Shown: in pieces, positions 25,678-37,744 of the stretch
How positions within the stretch are numbered: the first letter of the stretch is position 1
How the letters are laid out: each line of letters starts with the position of its first letter
Assembly (NCBI RefSeq): GCF_009727055.1
Contig: NC_052359.1
Span: 60,538,908 to 60,602,907, forward strand
Direction of reading: 5' to 3'
Source: Benincasa hispida
Lineage: Eukaryota; Streptophyta; Magnoliopsida; Cucurbitales; Cucurbitaceae
DNA: 64,000 bases
The notes under the pieces: generated by a model
Databases searched by the model: none
Seen by the model: the letters and a program-made list of their open reading frames with translations, nothing else
Told to the model about the DNA's origin: nothing
Made by a program: the position numbers and the translations under genes

Positions 25678-26520
25678 TTGGTTCTTAAACTTTGAATCTT
25701 ATTCTACGTCTATTTTAATAGAAAGTTGAGGTGACTTATATTTTATATGACTAAGATGCCAAATAAGTTAATCACCCTAAAAAACTAGGGTTTTGAATTC
25801 GAAATAGAGGACAAAGTGTTTTTTTTATGAAGAACGTAACAGTCACTTTGCCTTCCATATTTTAGTCATTCAATTTGCCTTCCATATTTTAGTCATTCAA
25901 TTTGCCTTCCAAATTTTAATCATTCATTGAGGTATTTTTCCATATTCCACTCGATCCCTTCTTCCTTTTTTTTTTTTACTTATGTGATCCATTGAGGTAA
26001 TATTTATTTGCAATTTCTTAGAGTTTATTTTCTATATGGATTGAACTTATTTGCATTTTTTTAGTTTATTTTACCTTGTCATGAGATGTTTTATTTTTGG
26101 GTTTGAAAGTTCTCATAACAGAATACAGTGGAGAAGAATACATAGAATATAAAAATATTAACGATTGAGGGAAAAAAAACTTTTACATCAAAAATGGACA
26201 AATCTCTACAAAACATCTCTACACTAATATGCCAGTTCTCTTATATTTGATTCTACCCTATTTTCTTCTGTTTTCCTTGGATATTCCAATTGAAAATAAA
26301 TAAATAAATAAATAGGACTTGTAGTTTTTTTTTTTTTTTTTGACATAAAAAATAGTAGGACTTAAATCACCTCAACTTTCTATTAAAAGGTTAACGGAAT
26401 CCTGACAGCAAGGACCAAAATAAACACTTTTTAAAAGTTTAGGGACTACGATAAACGTTTTTTAAAATTTAAAGACCAAAATAGAATAAGATTCAAAGTT
26501 TAGAGACCAAAATAGGATTT
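25678..26520. mobile_element. Foldback or MITE-like element with long inverted arms
   Basis: The left arm (25678-25741) contains AAACTTTGAATCTTATTCT and then TTTTAATAGAAAGTTGAGGTGA. The reverse complement of 26357-26520 has the same blocks in the same order, with about 100 bp more between them. The element is about 840 bp. A perfect-looking 27-bp tandem repeat lies inside (25847-25926). There is no coding capacity. Confidence 0.65.
25847..25926. repeat. 27-bp tandem repeat, about three units
   Basis: Units start at 25847, 25874 and 25901 (TTTGCCTTCCATATTTTAGT and following). The first two look identical and the third carries a few changes. Confidence 0.85.
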
Positions 26521-26739
26521 AAACTATTTTCTTTGTAAGACAACATATTTGAAGGAGAATATTTCAGTAGTGAATCTCTAATTTCGAGAGTAGATATCTC
26601 AATAGCATAATTGTATTAACGTTTTCTAGCTAGCAAAAGATAGAAGTTATCATATTAACTTCTAGCTGAAGGAATATGTGAATACCAACAGTGGAAAGAT
26701 TGTGTCTCAATTTTTTTAATTTTACGGAACACCATTAAT

Positions 26740-28556
26740 TTAGAGGACAGAAACAAATATACAATATTCTAACTAAGCATGCTTACACAATAATTTAGAG
26801 AGGAAGAAGAGATTAAAGGACTTAGCCTTGAAGATCAATGACCTTCACGAATCCCTTTGAATGTACTGCTTGAAGCGATTCGAACTCTTCCTCTTCTCTT
26901 GAACACACGAACACAACAAGTGGAATTCCAATTTTCAAACATCAACACAAACGAATCTTCGTTATTCTCAAGGTAGAGAATTGCTAAGAGGTGTGGACCT
27001 CAGTAAGATTAATTTTGGTAGGAAAAGGGAAAGTTTTTGTTGAGAAAGCAATTGCACATAGAGTTTTTCTTCTTCAGAGATCAATAGATACTTTATAAAA
27101 GATAGATACTTAGAAAAGAAGAAGACCAATTAAAGACTGATTTTTAATTTAATTTAATATATATATATATATCATATATTAAACCATATGTTATATCTAA
27201 GGTAACATATAACCTATAGTTTATTATTCTCTCATTTAACCTTTAATATGAATCATATTCATAATAATTTTAACTTATAATTTTAAATATGAATCTTATT
27301 CATATAATTAATATTTAAATCATATTCAAATATTTATTTTTCTCAAATAAAACTTATATTATAATGCATCACATACGTTATATTAATTATATTTTATATA
27401 AATAATTCCCTTCAATTAATTTGAACAATTTAAATTAATTCAAAATTAATTTTTATTCTCATTAATTCTTATTGAACTAACAATGTGACTTTATTGACCT
27501 ATAGATTGAAGCTCCAATGGTGCTTGATTAATCTATTAGTCACTCCACTAAAGACCGACAGTTGTATTCTTCGCACTAGAGATATATTTTTGTGTCAATT
27601 AGATATAACCAATTAATAGTTCGTTGACCTTTCATAAATTGTTCATAAGTATAGTCGAGCCAAAATTATCATTTTACCCATGTACCCATGTAGTTACATC
27701 TAATTTCTTAATTACCACTGATTCCTCTATTGAGCAATTAGTTATAGTCTAACTACAACTAAACCCCATCAGGTCAAGAGTGTGGCACCACGTTATTCAA
27801 CCCAGCCCTTAAGGGAACAATCTCTCTACTTACCCTAACAAAGAGTGAATTCTTTCTTGTGTAGCTGCGTAGATGACCATCTACCCTAACAAAGAGTGAA
27901 TTCTTTCTTGTGTAGCTGCGTAGATGACCATCTTCATAGGTAGGAGTTTACAACTCACTCAGGATTCAAGTCAAGTCTCTTCTAGGTATTATATAGGAAG
28001 ACTATTCATTTCTTGGTATGATCTTAGTTTACAACTCACTCAGGATTCAAGTCAAGTCTCTTCTAGGTATTATATAGGAAGACTATTCATTTCTTGGTAT
28101 GATCTTAGTCAAGTCACTTATGGTCATCTTGGTGAACTGTAAGTTTCTTCTAAATGTTACATAGAGAGATTATTCATGTCTTGGTCTGATTTTATACAAA
28201 TTCTTTGTATAAAATACCTTGCTTACATGTCTCTACATGAATGATCAAGATCAGATCATTTGTAGCACTTTACAACAATTGTAACAACTACAAAGCGGAT
28301 CGTGTTCGTAGTGTCACCAAAATTAGATACCTAACCTGATCCATTTACTACAGATTGTTCAAGTTATCATTTTAACATAATCCACCTATATATTTATACA
28401 TACATGTTTAAGTTACAACATATAACCTTGGATGCTAATTTATTGGTTTCTGGGTTAATTCAACTAAATATCGAATAAAATATCTTTTATTTTATTACAT
28501 AAATAAATTATTTGTATGAATACAATTACAAATTACAAAACCATGAGATTTATGAC
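26740..28556 (-). mobile_element. Solo copia LTR
   Basis: The conserved LTR blocks seen at 7200-8250 recur here in the same order and orientation: the ATAGATTGAAGCTCCAATGG region, the tract of the polymerase II-type leader, CTCTATTGAGCAATTAG, AAGGGAACAATCTCTCTACT, ACATGAATGATCAAGATCAG and TACAAAGCGGATCGTG. The right end is ATGACATCAAC at 28556. The left end is only approximate. No internal domain flanks it, so I call it a solo LTR. I could not identify the target duplication. Confidence 0.65.
27831..28106. repeat. Two consecutive tandem duplications inside the solo LTR
   Basis: A 51-bp unit (27831-27881) is repeated at 27882-27932, and an 81-bp unit (27945-28025) is repeated at 28026-28106. 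In both cases the copies look identical. Because 81 is a multiple of three, the second pair produces an open frame with a 27-residue repeat; this is an artefact of the duplication, not a gene. Confidence 0.9.
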
Positions 28557-29171
28557 ATCAACTCCAATAGTAGCAAGCTATTCAATTGACAATGACTAAA
28601 AGACAACACTTAGATTAATTGGTAAAAATGAAAGTTCTTCTCTTTATTTATTAAATAAGCCATTTTAAAAAGATCACAACCCACTGTCATTCAACTTTTT
28701 TTTTTAAAACATGTCACAAGTTCAACTATTATCAAATCTTGTTAAAGAAATCAATTTTCTAATTACTTATCTTACAATTGACACACTTGATCACTAAGAA
28801 GATTGAGGTGTAAGGTAAAACAAAAAACATTCACTTATAAAAGCCAAATATACAGTTCTAATATTCTGTATTAAAAGAAAAACGATGAACTAGTTAAATA
28901 TTTTACATAAAACATAAAAATACTTTATTAAAAAAAAAAACCATCCCTCAATTCCTACCCTAAAAAATAAAAAATACAAAGATTCATTTGAATCTCACAT
29001 GGTGAACCACACGTGTCTTTATCAAAGCCCATCTTCTCCCCTTCCTCCCATTGTAGCTCATACCTTACAGTCCTCCAGTTTGCTTTACACGTGTAAGTTA
29101 GTCTCACGTGTTAGTCCTATACTCTGCATCCGGTTCTATGATAATTCCATGAAACCGCTCAATCTTGGACG
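28557..29171. other. 3' flank of the RING gene
   Basis: AT-rich to about 28985, then a less AT-rich stretch that is probably the 3' untranslated region of the minus-strand RING gene. No other gene seen. Confidence 0.4.
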
Positions 29172-30023
29172 TCAATCTCCATCAGATGTACACATCGTGG
29201 AGCCCACCTTGAGGAGGATCTCCCACAGCCGTTGGATCTCTCCGAATATATCATCAGTGGGAAGCTGAAACCTGCAACAGGGACACGTGTTCCTCTTCCT
29301 CAGCCATGGCAAAATACAGAGCCAATGGAATAAGTGGTCACAAGGCAATTTACACGCGTCTCTTCCTTCTACCATCTCCTCTTTACAAATCACACATTCC
29401 ACCAACGCACCGCCACCACCCACCGCCACTGACGGCAGTTCCACCACCGCCACAGGCGACGCCGCCACCTCTCTCCTGGCCTTCCCTCCGCAACTCCCAA
29501 CAAACCCCACGAATTTCCAACACCTCACAACCGTCTCAATGTACGGAATCAAAGCTCCGCCCCCCCCGGTGGCGATTCCGGAGATCGTTAAAAGGGAATC
29601 GGAGTAGATTCTACAGAGGGTCGCACGCCATTTGGTGATCGGAGTTCGGAGGGCGGCTGGATTGTGCTGCCGAACCTCGCAGAGGAGGAGGAGGAGGACG
29701 GCGGCGTCGAGGTCTTGAGGGGAGATGGTGGCGGTGGAAGGGTGGTGCGGGAAGAGTTTGGATTGTGACTGGAAGGGGCAGGAGAGGCGGCGGAGGGTGG
29801 AGAGGAGGAAGCGGGCAAGGAGGAGAGATTTGTGGGAGAGAGAGAGGGAATTGAGGTGGCGGAGAGTGAGGGAGAAGAGGGTTGGGGAAGAGAGGATGAA
29901 GGTGAGGCGGCGGCGGTGGAGGTGAATGTCGGAGAAGATGGAGTGGGAGAGATCGGAGAGAGAAGGCGGAGAGAGGGCGGAGAGGGCGGCCATAATGACA
30001 GTGGGGGGTTCTAATTTTTCCAT
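29172..30023 (-). CDS. SGR9: RING-H2 E3 ubiquitin ligase, SGR9-like
   Basis: A single exon of 283 aa. The C-terminal RING-H2 finger runs from Cys210 to Cys250: Cys210, Cys213, Cys228, His230, His233, Cys236, Cys247, Cys250, a full C3H2C3 set. RFQLPTDDIFGEIQRLWEIL follows it. The N-terminal half is rich in Leu and Ser (LSPPSLSDLSHSIF, SSPTLFSLTLRHLNSLSL) without a signal peptide. This arrangement and length match Arabidopsis SGR9 (At5g02750), a RING ligase on amyloplasts that modulates their link to actin during shoot gravitropism; the match is from memory of the family. Met1 gives MEKLEPP; a Met at residue 11 (MAALSAL) is an alternative start. The gene is GC-rich compared with its surroundings. 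Its position after the SSPP-like gene agrees with the Arabidopsis gene order. Confidence 0.88.
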   Translation of the reverse strand: MEKLEPPTVIMAALSALSPPSLSDLSHSIFSDIHLHRRRLTFILSSPTLFSLTLRHLNSLSLSHKSLLLARFLLSTLRRLSCPFQSQSKLFPHHPSTATISPQDLDAAVLLLLLCEVRQHNPAALRTPITKWRATLCRIYSDSLLTISGIATGGGGALIPYIETVVRCWKFVGFVGSCGGKARREVAASPVAVVELPSVAVGGGGALVECVICKEEMVEGRDACKLPCDHLFHWLCILPWLRKRNTCPCCRFQLPTDDIFGEIQRLWEILLKVGSTMCTSDGD

Positions 30024-32016
30024 TATGGAATCTCGCGAGTGTATTGGTCTTTCACTTCGGAGAGAGAGAGATATAAACCTTTTTATGTGGATCCCAATTT
30101 ACTCATGGCATATTAGGCTGAAATATTAATATTATCTTACTAACCGAACTTAGTATTAAAAGAAAAAAAAAATACCATTGAAATTTAGATGAAGAAAATC
30201 TACAATTAATTCTGTTCTTATTTTATTCTTAAAAAATAAATTCTTGTTTTGCTGTGTACCAAGTGAGTAATAAGGTTTTCATTTTAGTGTCTTGTCAATG
30301 GTTAACCATGGATTCTAGGGAGTGAGGTTGCTTAGTCTAAAGAATGATTAAATCTCAATGGTTAAATCTCAAGAGTTATATAGAATTTGATTTGTTTGCA
30401 CTGATTTGAAAAAAATTGTATTCTTCAAAAAACTCATTTTTATTTAAAAATCGATTAAAATACATTTGAAAAACTATTTTGAGTGATTGTTAAACAATTC
30501 AATTTCTTTCAAAAACGGTTTTTTTTTTTTTTAATTAAACACTTGAAAATGTATTACAAATACATCTTTAATCGTGTTCAAAGTATAAAAAGTTAATAAA
30601 TCATGAAATTGATGTTTTTAATGGATTTAAGAACTTGTCAAATAAGGAACGAAGTTAACAACTTATATTCCTTGAATCAAACATGCCTTTAATGTCTTAA
30701 ACAAGTGGGTGAGCATGTAGGAGTTCAAGTTGTTTTTCTATCGACATTTGCTCTAAGGATCAATAGACCACTCCAATGTCTTTTTATTTTTAATAATTCT
30801 AAAATTTGGTATAGAGTTAAAAGGAATGACACGATATTTAATCAATATTGACTAAAAGTCAATTATAGAATATGAAATTGCACATAAATTTAAAGAGAAC
30901 AAAACAATATTTGATTGATACTGATGGAAGATTAGGTTATGAGCTAAGAGGATCTTGTTTATCTAAACTCCTGTCATGGGATAAATTTTCAATAGAATTG
31001 AGTTCTCCATGAGTTACGCTCTAAAAAGAGTTACAATCTTACAATAAGATAGATCTAGATTATCAACATAAAAAAAGGTTAATCTATAGTAAGAAATTAA
31101 AACTCTGAAGCTTCTTCATCAAGTTCATAAAATGTTTGATTGAACATCGGTCAAAATTAGGCATGATTGAAGCAAGAAAAGAAATTAGGCATAACTAACC
31201 TTTTTCATGATAAGAAGACATGCTTTCTTTTTCTTCGAAAATCCTTAGAATTTACCATATTATGTAGCTTTCCTTTTGCACCTGATCATCAAAATGTGAA
31301 TAAATTGTTCTTCCCCATGATATCTAATAAATATGAGAACGAGAGTGTTAGCTACAATGTAGAAACCATATTAAATAAATACAAATTCTCTTAGTAAAAA
31401 TGGAAATGAACGGAAGGGAGAAGGATAGTATTGATACACATCCAATGTGCAATATGTTAAAAGGTTGATATCGACAGAAATGTCCATGTGTTAATTTTAT
31501 GAAAATGTCAATGAAAATATTGATAAAATGTTTGTTGATAGATATTTTGAATATTTCTCAAGAAAAATTATTTTAAAAAAATAACAAATAAACACTTTAA
31601 TTTTTAAACAAGTTAACATGTCTACTATTTATATTATATTTATATCAATGACATTTTGTTACTTATCTTTTATGTTTGGTAGATTTTTTTGATATAGTGG
31701 ATATATTGATTTATCCTTCACGTCGATGTCAACATCAAGGAAACGTAGAAATATCGACATGTTAAAAGAAATTTAGCCTAACATAATGACTACAATTATT
31801 AATTTAGTTAAAAGAAAGGGCCAAATTCAAGCTATAATTCACTCCCTTTCATTTCCATAAGCTGATAGTCATTGCCTTTTTTCTGTAAAACGCAACAAAA
31901 CAAACAGAAAAGAGTAAAGGGAAGGGTGGCCCATCCATGGCTCTTCCTTTTGTCCCCTCCAACCTAACACACTTTCGTCAAAGCCGGTGGAATTCCACAA
32001 GACCCAACCACATGTG

Positions 32017-32051
<35 letters not shown>

Positions 32052-32965
32052 CCAATCATGGCCCCCTGTCTGTAACCTTTTCTTTCCAATTTCCCAGCTT
32101 AGCCTTGTGTTATGGGCAATATACATATATATATATATATATATATGTATGAGCAAATTGCTTAGTCCCACATGGTTGACAAATCATTGCTCTTTTCCAT
32201 GTGTCTCAAAGTTTCATTTCTCCATTGTGTTTAGTTTCAATCTAAGGGTGTGAAACCTAGTTTACAACCTTGAAATGTTGGGCCTTAATAATCTCTTTTG
32301 TCCTTTGATTGGAATTTTCATCTCTCAATAAGGAATGTAATTAAGGATATTATAATGGCATATTAGTACTTAGTTAGGAAAGTAGTTAGGGAGATTAATA
32401 ATAGATAGAGGGTGGGAAGGGATGAACTTAGACATGATTTTGGTGAGTGAATTAGGATTTGGAGAGATCCCAAGAGGGAAGGTACAAGTACCTCGAATTA
32501 CCTTACTTACGACGTTTCCTACATTTTTTGCATTCTAATACCTAACACTCTCAAAATTGAAATTCAAAGATGCATATTATGTATTTGTTTGTAGGTGTCT
32601 AGTTAGGGTTTTTTTTCCCTTTTGAAGTTCAGCAATTTGGGAGTAGGGAACATACTTAATGCCAAGTTGAGTTATGCTTGTGTTGGTGTACCTAGTAATT
32701 CGATCAATCTATATAGATGATGTTGTGACAAAAAGAAATGAAATTATACGGATATAAGCTAAATGGTAAAATATAGCATCAAGAAAAAAAAATAACGAGT
32801 TAGAAGCAATGAAGTTTATATCGTGGAAATTGAAGATGATATAGATCTATCCACACAAGTTCCAAGATATCTATATTCCATGATAAATCTAAGAGAATAA
32901 ACTACTTTTTAATATAAAATATTATTGTCTGTTATACTTGGCTAAATCAATACATTTATTATAGT
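30024..32965. other. AT-rich intergenic region
   Basis: No gene recognised. It contains a CT microsatellite (32020-32048), an AT microsatellite (32120-32150), and at 31440-31780 phrases such as TTGATATCGACAGAAATGTC that recur in changed form near 17880-18080 and 63045-63120, so an old dispersed repeat. Confidence 0.45.
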
Positions 32966-34133
32966 TTATAAAGCTTGAATTCTTTCAGGTATTAGTGGCA
33001 GTGGTATGAAAGAATTTAATATTAGAACGTTTCCTTTCAATACCTGCAAGCTGCTGCTTGAGGGAAGTTGAGTTGTCTCAATTGGGAATGGATTCACCAG
33101 TCTCATCATCATGGTAAGTGGGACGGAGATTTTTTTTAACTTAAGACATGATGATTGAGATATCTGAAGCAAGCAACGCAGTGGCCAATGGCACGCGATC
33201 AAGTCAAAGATCAGAAAATAGGTACCCTGTTAAGATCTCAAACAGTTAGCTGAACTTTATCGAAAAAAGGTAGGAGGAAAAAGAAAAGCACAAAATAGAG
33301 CCCAGTCACCATTCTTACTTTTGAAAATGAGAAGTGTCACCCACCTCCGTTGAAAGAAATACTAAAGTGCATTCCAAAATCACCTTACAATTATACAGAG
33401 CATAAAGTGTTGCTTTTTTGGGGTTATGGAATACTATATACAGTAAGCATCAATCTGGGTCCGTTTTCAGTATCCTTTGGGAATCCAAAGTTAACGAAGC
33501 CTACGAACTGCAGTGTTGTCTAGCTCTCGACTGACGACATATAACCATCTTCATCAGTCTACTGATGCATAGAATTAAATGGTTCAACTCGTCACATACT
33601 TTTTTCTGATGTTAGAAATTCAATCTTGAACTCTTTAATCATACTATTGTGAACTAAAAAATCCTTATTACCCACCAGCAGGGCCAAATATCTGATTCCT
33701 TTTCATTTGTAGTTGCTTTCGTAAATATTTACCTCTTCGGGTTGAATTCTAGCGGCCTTCAACATTATGCTCCTGTGAACATATTGTCCCTCCGAATATC
33801 GCTTGGCTCATAAATAGGGAAGGAAAGTTAATTGCCAGTATAAAGAACAACTGTGGCCAATGAAGAAACCAGTTTGCTGCAGCTAGGTAGGTAACACACA
33901 GTTCTCAATTGGCATGGTGAGATTGAAATCTTCAAGTCGACAACATTTCAAGGAATAACTAATGCTAGGAGGAATAACTAATGCTAGGACTCTCTTGTCA
34001 AAAAATAAGACCTCTAATTCTAAATAAAGTGGTTTATCTTCAAGGAGCATGATTCAAGCAGAGAAATGGCATGCAAATGTGCTTCACAGGTTGTCTTGTT
34101 TTCTTGCTTCCTTAGACATCTATGGGCCACGCA
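32966..34133. other. 3' flank of the PPR gene
   Basis: Moderately AT-rich. A minus-strand frame at 33202-32966 has no family features. An 18-bp tandem repeat (GGAATAACTAATGCTAGG twice) lies at 33951-33986. The part next to 34133 probably includes the PPR 3' untranslated region. Confidence 0.35.
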
Positions 34134-36131
34134 CTAACCACTGCCACAGTCGTCATCTATCTCATGTTGCAGAATGATTCCTTCTTCTTTCATCAACCCG
34201 AGTAATCCTTCCAACATTCCATAAATCTCTGGAGTCCTGTTATTAGAAGTGTCTCTAGCTATGAAACTCTGTAACCCTCCCCTTGTTTCTATCCAGCTAT
34301 TTCCTGGGATCTTCTTCAATCCAACTTCCTTCATCAAATCCCTAACCTTGTCAGCTTCTTTCCACCTTCCAAATTGTGAATATAAGTTAGCCATGATGAC
34401 GTAGTTACCAGTATTTTCAGGCTCAATCTCAAAGAGACGATCAAAAACATACTTTCCAAGTTCAACATCACCAGCAACGGAAGCCCCATTGAGCAAAGCA
34501 CCCCAAACTTTTGCCGTGGGTTCAAATGGCATTTTAGAAATAAATTCAACAGCATCAGAGAGCTTTCCTGCTCTACTAAGGACTCCTACCATGCAAGCAT
34601 AATGCTCGACTGGTGGTTGAATCCCATACTTTGGTAACAAGACATTAAATATCTTCCAGGCTTCATCTAACTCTCCTGAATGGGCACAGGCAACCAATAC
34701 TGATGTAAAGGTTACTGGGTCAGGCTGAATCCCGTTTGCCAGCATCTCATAGAAAAGACTAAGAGCCACATTGGCATCTCCATGTGCAGCATATGCTGAG
34801 ATTATTGCTGTCCAAATGATTAGACTCCTGCCTTTTAATTGATCAAAAACTTGTCGTGCCCCATGGAGGTAACCAGACTTAGCATAAGAATTAATGATGC
34901 CAGTGGCAACATAAATATTTCCATCGTAAGCTTTTCTAATGGCATAAGCATGAATTTCTTTCCCACCTTTTATGGTTGAAAAATGTGAGAAAATGGGAAG
35001 AACGCTCGCAAGTGTCACAGTATTTGGTCTGCAACCATGTGACTGCATTGCTCGAAATATATCTAGAACTTCATCTTGCTGGTTGTTCTGAACCAAACCA
35101 GAAATCACGGCATTCCATGTGCTCAATACTGGCCTTTCCAGTTCTCGAAAAAGGTCCATTGCTTGGTTAACAAAACCATAAACCATGTAGCCTGATATCA
35201 TCGAACCATAGGTGACCTCATCCTTTTTAGGCATTTCTTCAAACAACTCCCGAGCATAATCCAAGCTACCACATTTTGCATATAATCCAATAACAGCATT
35301 GCATAGTGAAACATCCATTTCAATCTGGCTTTCACTGACGAATCTATGAACTTCCATTCCAAAAATGAGATCATTGGACTGAGCACAAGCTTGCAAAACA
35401 CTGACCGTGGTTAATGCATTAGGCTTCAGCTCCACTGAACTCAACATTGCTTTAAATAGTTCCTTGCACTCCTCATAGAACCCGCCCTGAGAGTACCCAG
35501 CCACCATCGCATTCCAAGACACTATATCTTTCTCAGGCATTCTATCAAACACAATTCTCGCTAAAACCAGCTCATCACACCTCGAGTAGAAAGTAATCAA
35601 AGCATTCACAACAAAAATATCAAACTCAAGCTCTCGTCGAAGAATGAAACAATGAACTTCCTTAGCCAAAACCGAATTAGAAAACAAAGACGCCAACGCT
35701 TTCAAAACACAAGTAATCGTAAACTTATCAGGCTTCACATCCGTCGAATTTGAATTAACCAAAGACGAAAACAGCCTCAGCATATCAATGTGCATATTGT
35801 GAAGAGTGTAGCTGATGAACAAAGCATTCCAAGTGAAAATGTTTTTGTGAGAAATGTTACCGAACACATTGTAGGCATCTCTAAGGCTGCCGGATTTTGA
35901 GTAGAAGGCGATGAGTTTTGATCCGAGGAAGTTATCGGGAGCGACGGATGATAGAACAAGACGAGCATGAAGCTGCTTACCGAGGCGGACGAAGAGTTGG
36001 TCGGTGCAGTGTTGGATAAGGCGGCCATAAGCGCCGTAGTTCATCTCGTCGGTGCGGCGGAGCGCCTGTAGAGCCCATGAAAGACAGACGGTGGCGGGAA
36101 CCTGAGGTTTGAAGGTTTTTGGGCTTCGCAT
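34134..36131 (-). CDS. PLS-class pentatricopeptide repeat protein, E subgroup (At2g37310-like)
   Basis: One uninterrupted exon of 665 aa. It is an array of 31-36-residue PPR motifs from about residue 60 to 560, with typical phrases: NALITFYSRCDELVLARIVF, DIVSWNAMVAGYSQGG, CNAVIGLYAKCGSLDYAREL and VEHYACMVGVLSRAGKLSDA. A C-terminal E motif region follows (GNYVIMANLYSQFGRWKEAD then GLKKIPGNSWIE). There is no DYW domain. PLS-class PPR proteins bind organellar RNA, and E-type members usually guide C-to-U editing with a separate DYW partner. The motif order and the E region resemble Arabidopsis At2g37310, by recall. Organelle targeting is expected, but the N-terminus is not clearly one type. Lack of introns is normal for this family, and the frame is intact. 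Confidence 0.93.
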   Translation of the reverse strand: MRSPKTFKPQVPATVCLSWALQALRRTDEMNYGAYGRLIQHCTDQLFVRLGKQLHARLVLSSVAPDNFLGSKLIAFYSKSGSLRDAYNVFGNISHKNIFTWNALFISYTLHNMHIDMLRLFSSLVNSNSTDVKPDKFTITCVLKALASLFSNSVLAKEVHCFILRRELEFDIFVVNALITFYSRCDELVLARIVFDRMPEKDIVSWNAMVAGYSQGGFYEECKELFKAMLSSVELKPNALTTVSVLQACAQSNDLIFGMEVHRFVSESQIEMDVSLCNAVIGLYAKCGSLDYARELFEEMPKKDEVTYGSMISGYMVYGFVNQAMDLFRELERPVLSTWNAVISGLVQNNQQDEVLDIFRAMQSHGCRPNTVTLASVLPIFSHFSTIKGGKEIHAYAIRKAYDGNIYVATGIINSYAKSGYLHGARQVFDQLKGRSLIIWTAIISAYAAHGDANVALSLFYEMLANGIQPDPVTFTSVLVACAHSGELDEAWKIFNVLLPKYGIQPPVEHYACMVGVLSRAGKLSDAVEFISKMPFEPTAKVWGALLNGASVAGDVELGKYVFDRLFEIEPENTGNYVIMANLYSQFGRWKEADKVRDLMKEVGLKKIPGNSWIETRGGLQSFIARDTSNNRTPEIYGMLEGLLGLMKEEGIILQHEIDDDCGSG

Positions 36132-36225
36132 TCCTCATTCATTTGTTGGCCCGTTTAGGTGGCAGGAGGGTTTATATTGAAAATTATTGTGGATTACTTT
36201 ACTATGCAACTAATATTTTTAAGAT

Positions 36226-37605
36226 GTCCTAAAATTTAGATTTTTTTTTTTAAAATAATGTTATTTTAATATATATTGACAAAAATATGGTAGGATTGAA
36301 AGTATTTTTAAAATAGGGATAGGATTGAAAGTATTTTTAAAAATAGGTGTTGTGTTTGTTGAAACTATTGACAAAATTAAGGTAGTGAAATTATGTACAT
36401 GGTACACGATTGTCATGTGGCAAACTCGTGTACTGGGTACACGAGTACCATTTAATCCAGTCAGCACCACGTCGGCTGACTGGTTGACTGGTTGTATGGA
36501 AACTCGTGGACCATTTGTTTTTCTTTTTTTTTTTTAAAAAAAATATATTGACTAATTTTTTTTAGTGGGAGATGTACAACAATATCAAGACTTTAGGAAC
36601 GGATCCACAAATTCCTTCATCATTAAATTTAATTATATATTTAATCTACAATGAAAACATAATTATCTTGTACTCATATAAAAAAAATAAAATTGAAACT
36701 TTTGGGTGGCCCATTAGGCCCAATATAGTAGAGGTATGGTAATTTTTGAAGAACCCTAATGAAGCTGTCGTCCACTCTTCCTCACTTTCACCGCATGATG
36801 AAGCTTCCGCCCACACCTCTCATTTTCATTGCCCATTCTTCCTCAGATGAAGGCTTCGTTAGCTGGCGCATATACCGCCTTGCCATTCATTCGCTCCTCC
36901 GGCGACCGTGTAACGATGGTCTGATGCTATTTCCGGCGAGTTCCCACAGTGAGATCGACTTTTTTCAAGATATGTTTTTTACAAGATATGCAAAACAGAT
37001 ACGCTAAATCCTTTTTTTTTCAAGATATTCATTCGCTCATGGACATATCTTTTTTCAAGATACGTAAAACAGATACGCTAAAACACAAATCTGACATGTA
37101 TCTGAATCGTATTTGGACGAATCCGTATTTGATACAGATTCCATTACATAAAAAGTATAAGTACATACAATATACATATAAGTACATAAAATATACAATT
37201 ACATAAAAAATACAAGTACGCTCTAGGTTCAGTCCAATCAATTTCCTCATTATTAATTGAGGCAAGAATGTCCTTATGTTTATCAGAAATCAAGCAAATA
37301 CCATCTCTTCGGGTAAATACTTAAGGTAAATAGCAAAAGCAAGGGTAATAGCAATGCAAGGGTGGCGGCAGTTTAATGGGGAAATGAGTCGTGTACTAGG
37401 TAATCATATACCGGATACACGATTACCTCCTGCATGACTTGACTACGCGCGTTAGATCAACAGGTAATCGTGTATCGGGTACACGATTTAAAAACTTATT
37501 TTTTACAATACTTTCAATCCTACCCTACTTTTATCAATATATATTAAAATAACATTATTTAAAAAAAAATTAATTTATCAATGTTTTATTTAAGTAAATT
37601 TTAGG
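36226..37605. mobile_element. Non-autonomous element with long terminal inverted repeats
   Basis: The left arm 36245-36345 and the reverse complement of 37496-37567 share AATGTTATTTTAATATATAT and GGTAGGATTGAAAGTATT in order. Similarity reaches outward to TCCTAAAATTTA on both sides. Inner palindromic phrases CGTGTA-GGGTACACG occur near 36420 and 37480. The left arm has a small tandem duplication. The middle (36740-37000) is less AT-rich and holds an open frame of 82 codons on the plus strand starting after AACCCTA, possibly a captured gene piece. No transposase is seen. Confidence 0.65.
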
Positions 37606-37744
37606 ATATTTTTAAGATGAATTCTTTCTAATCTTTTAATTTTGTAATATTTTAATATATATATCATTTTATGATTTAGAGATTTTATTTTTTCAAAATA
37701 TTATTAATTACATTATCTTTCATTAATAAATTTTTTAAACATTT

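Noticed and set aside
27924..28142. Small protein with an internal 27-residue repeat
   Set aside because: It is made by an exact 81-bp duplication inside a solo LTR and has no start context or homology.
29287..29925. Pro- and Arg-rich frames on the plus strand and an alternative minus frame
   Set aside because: They are shadows of the GC-rich RING gene on the minus strand, which has a full RING-H2 finger.
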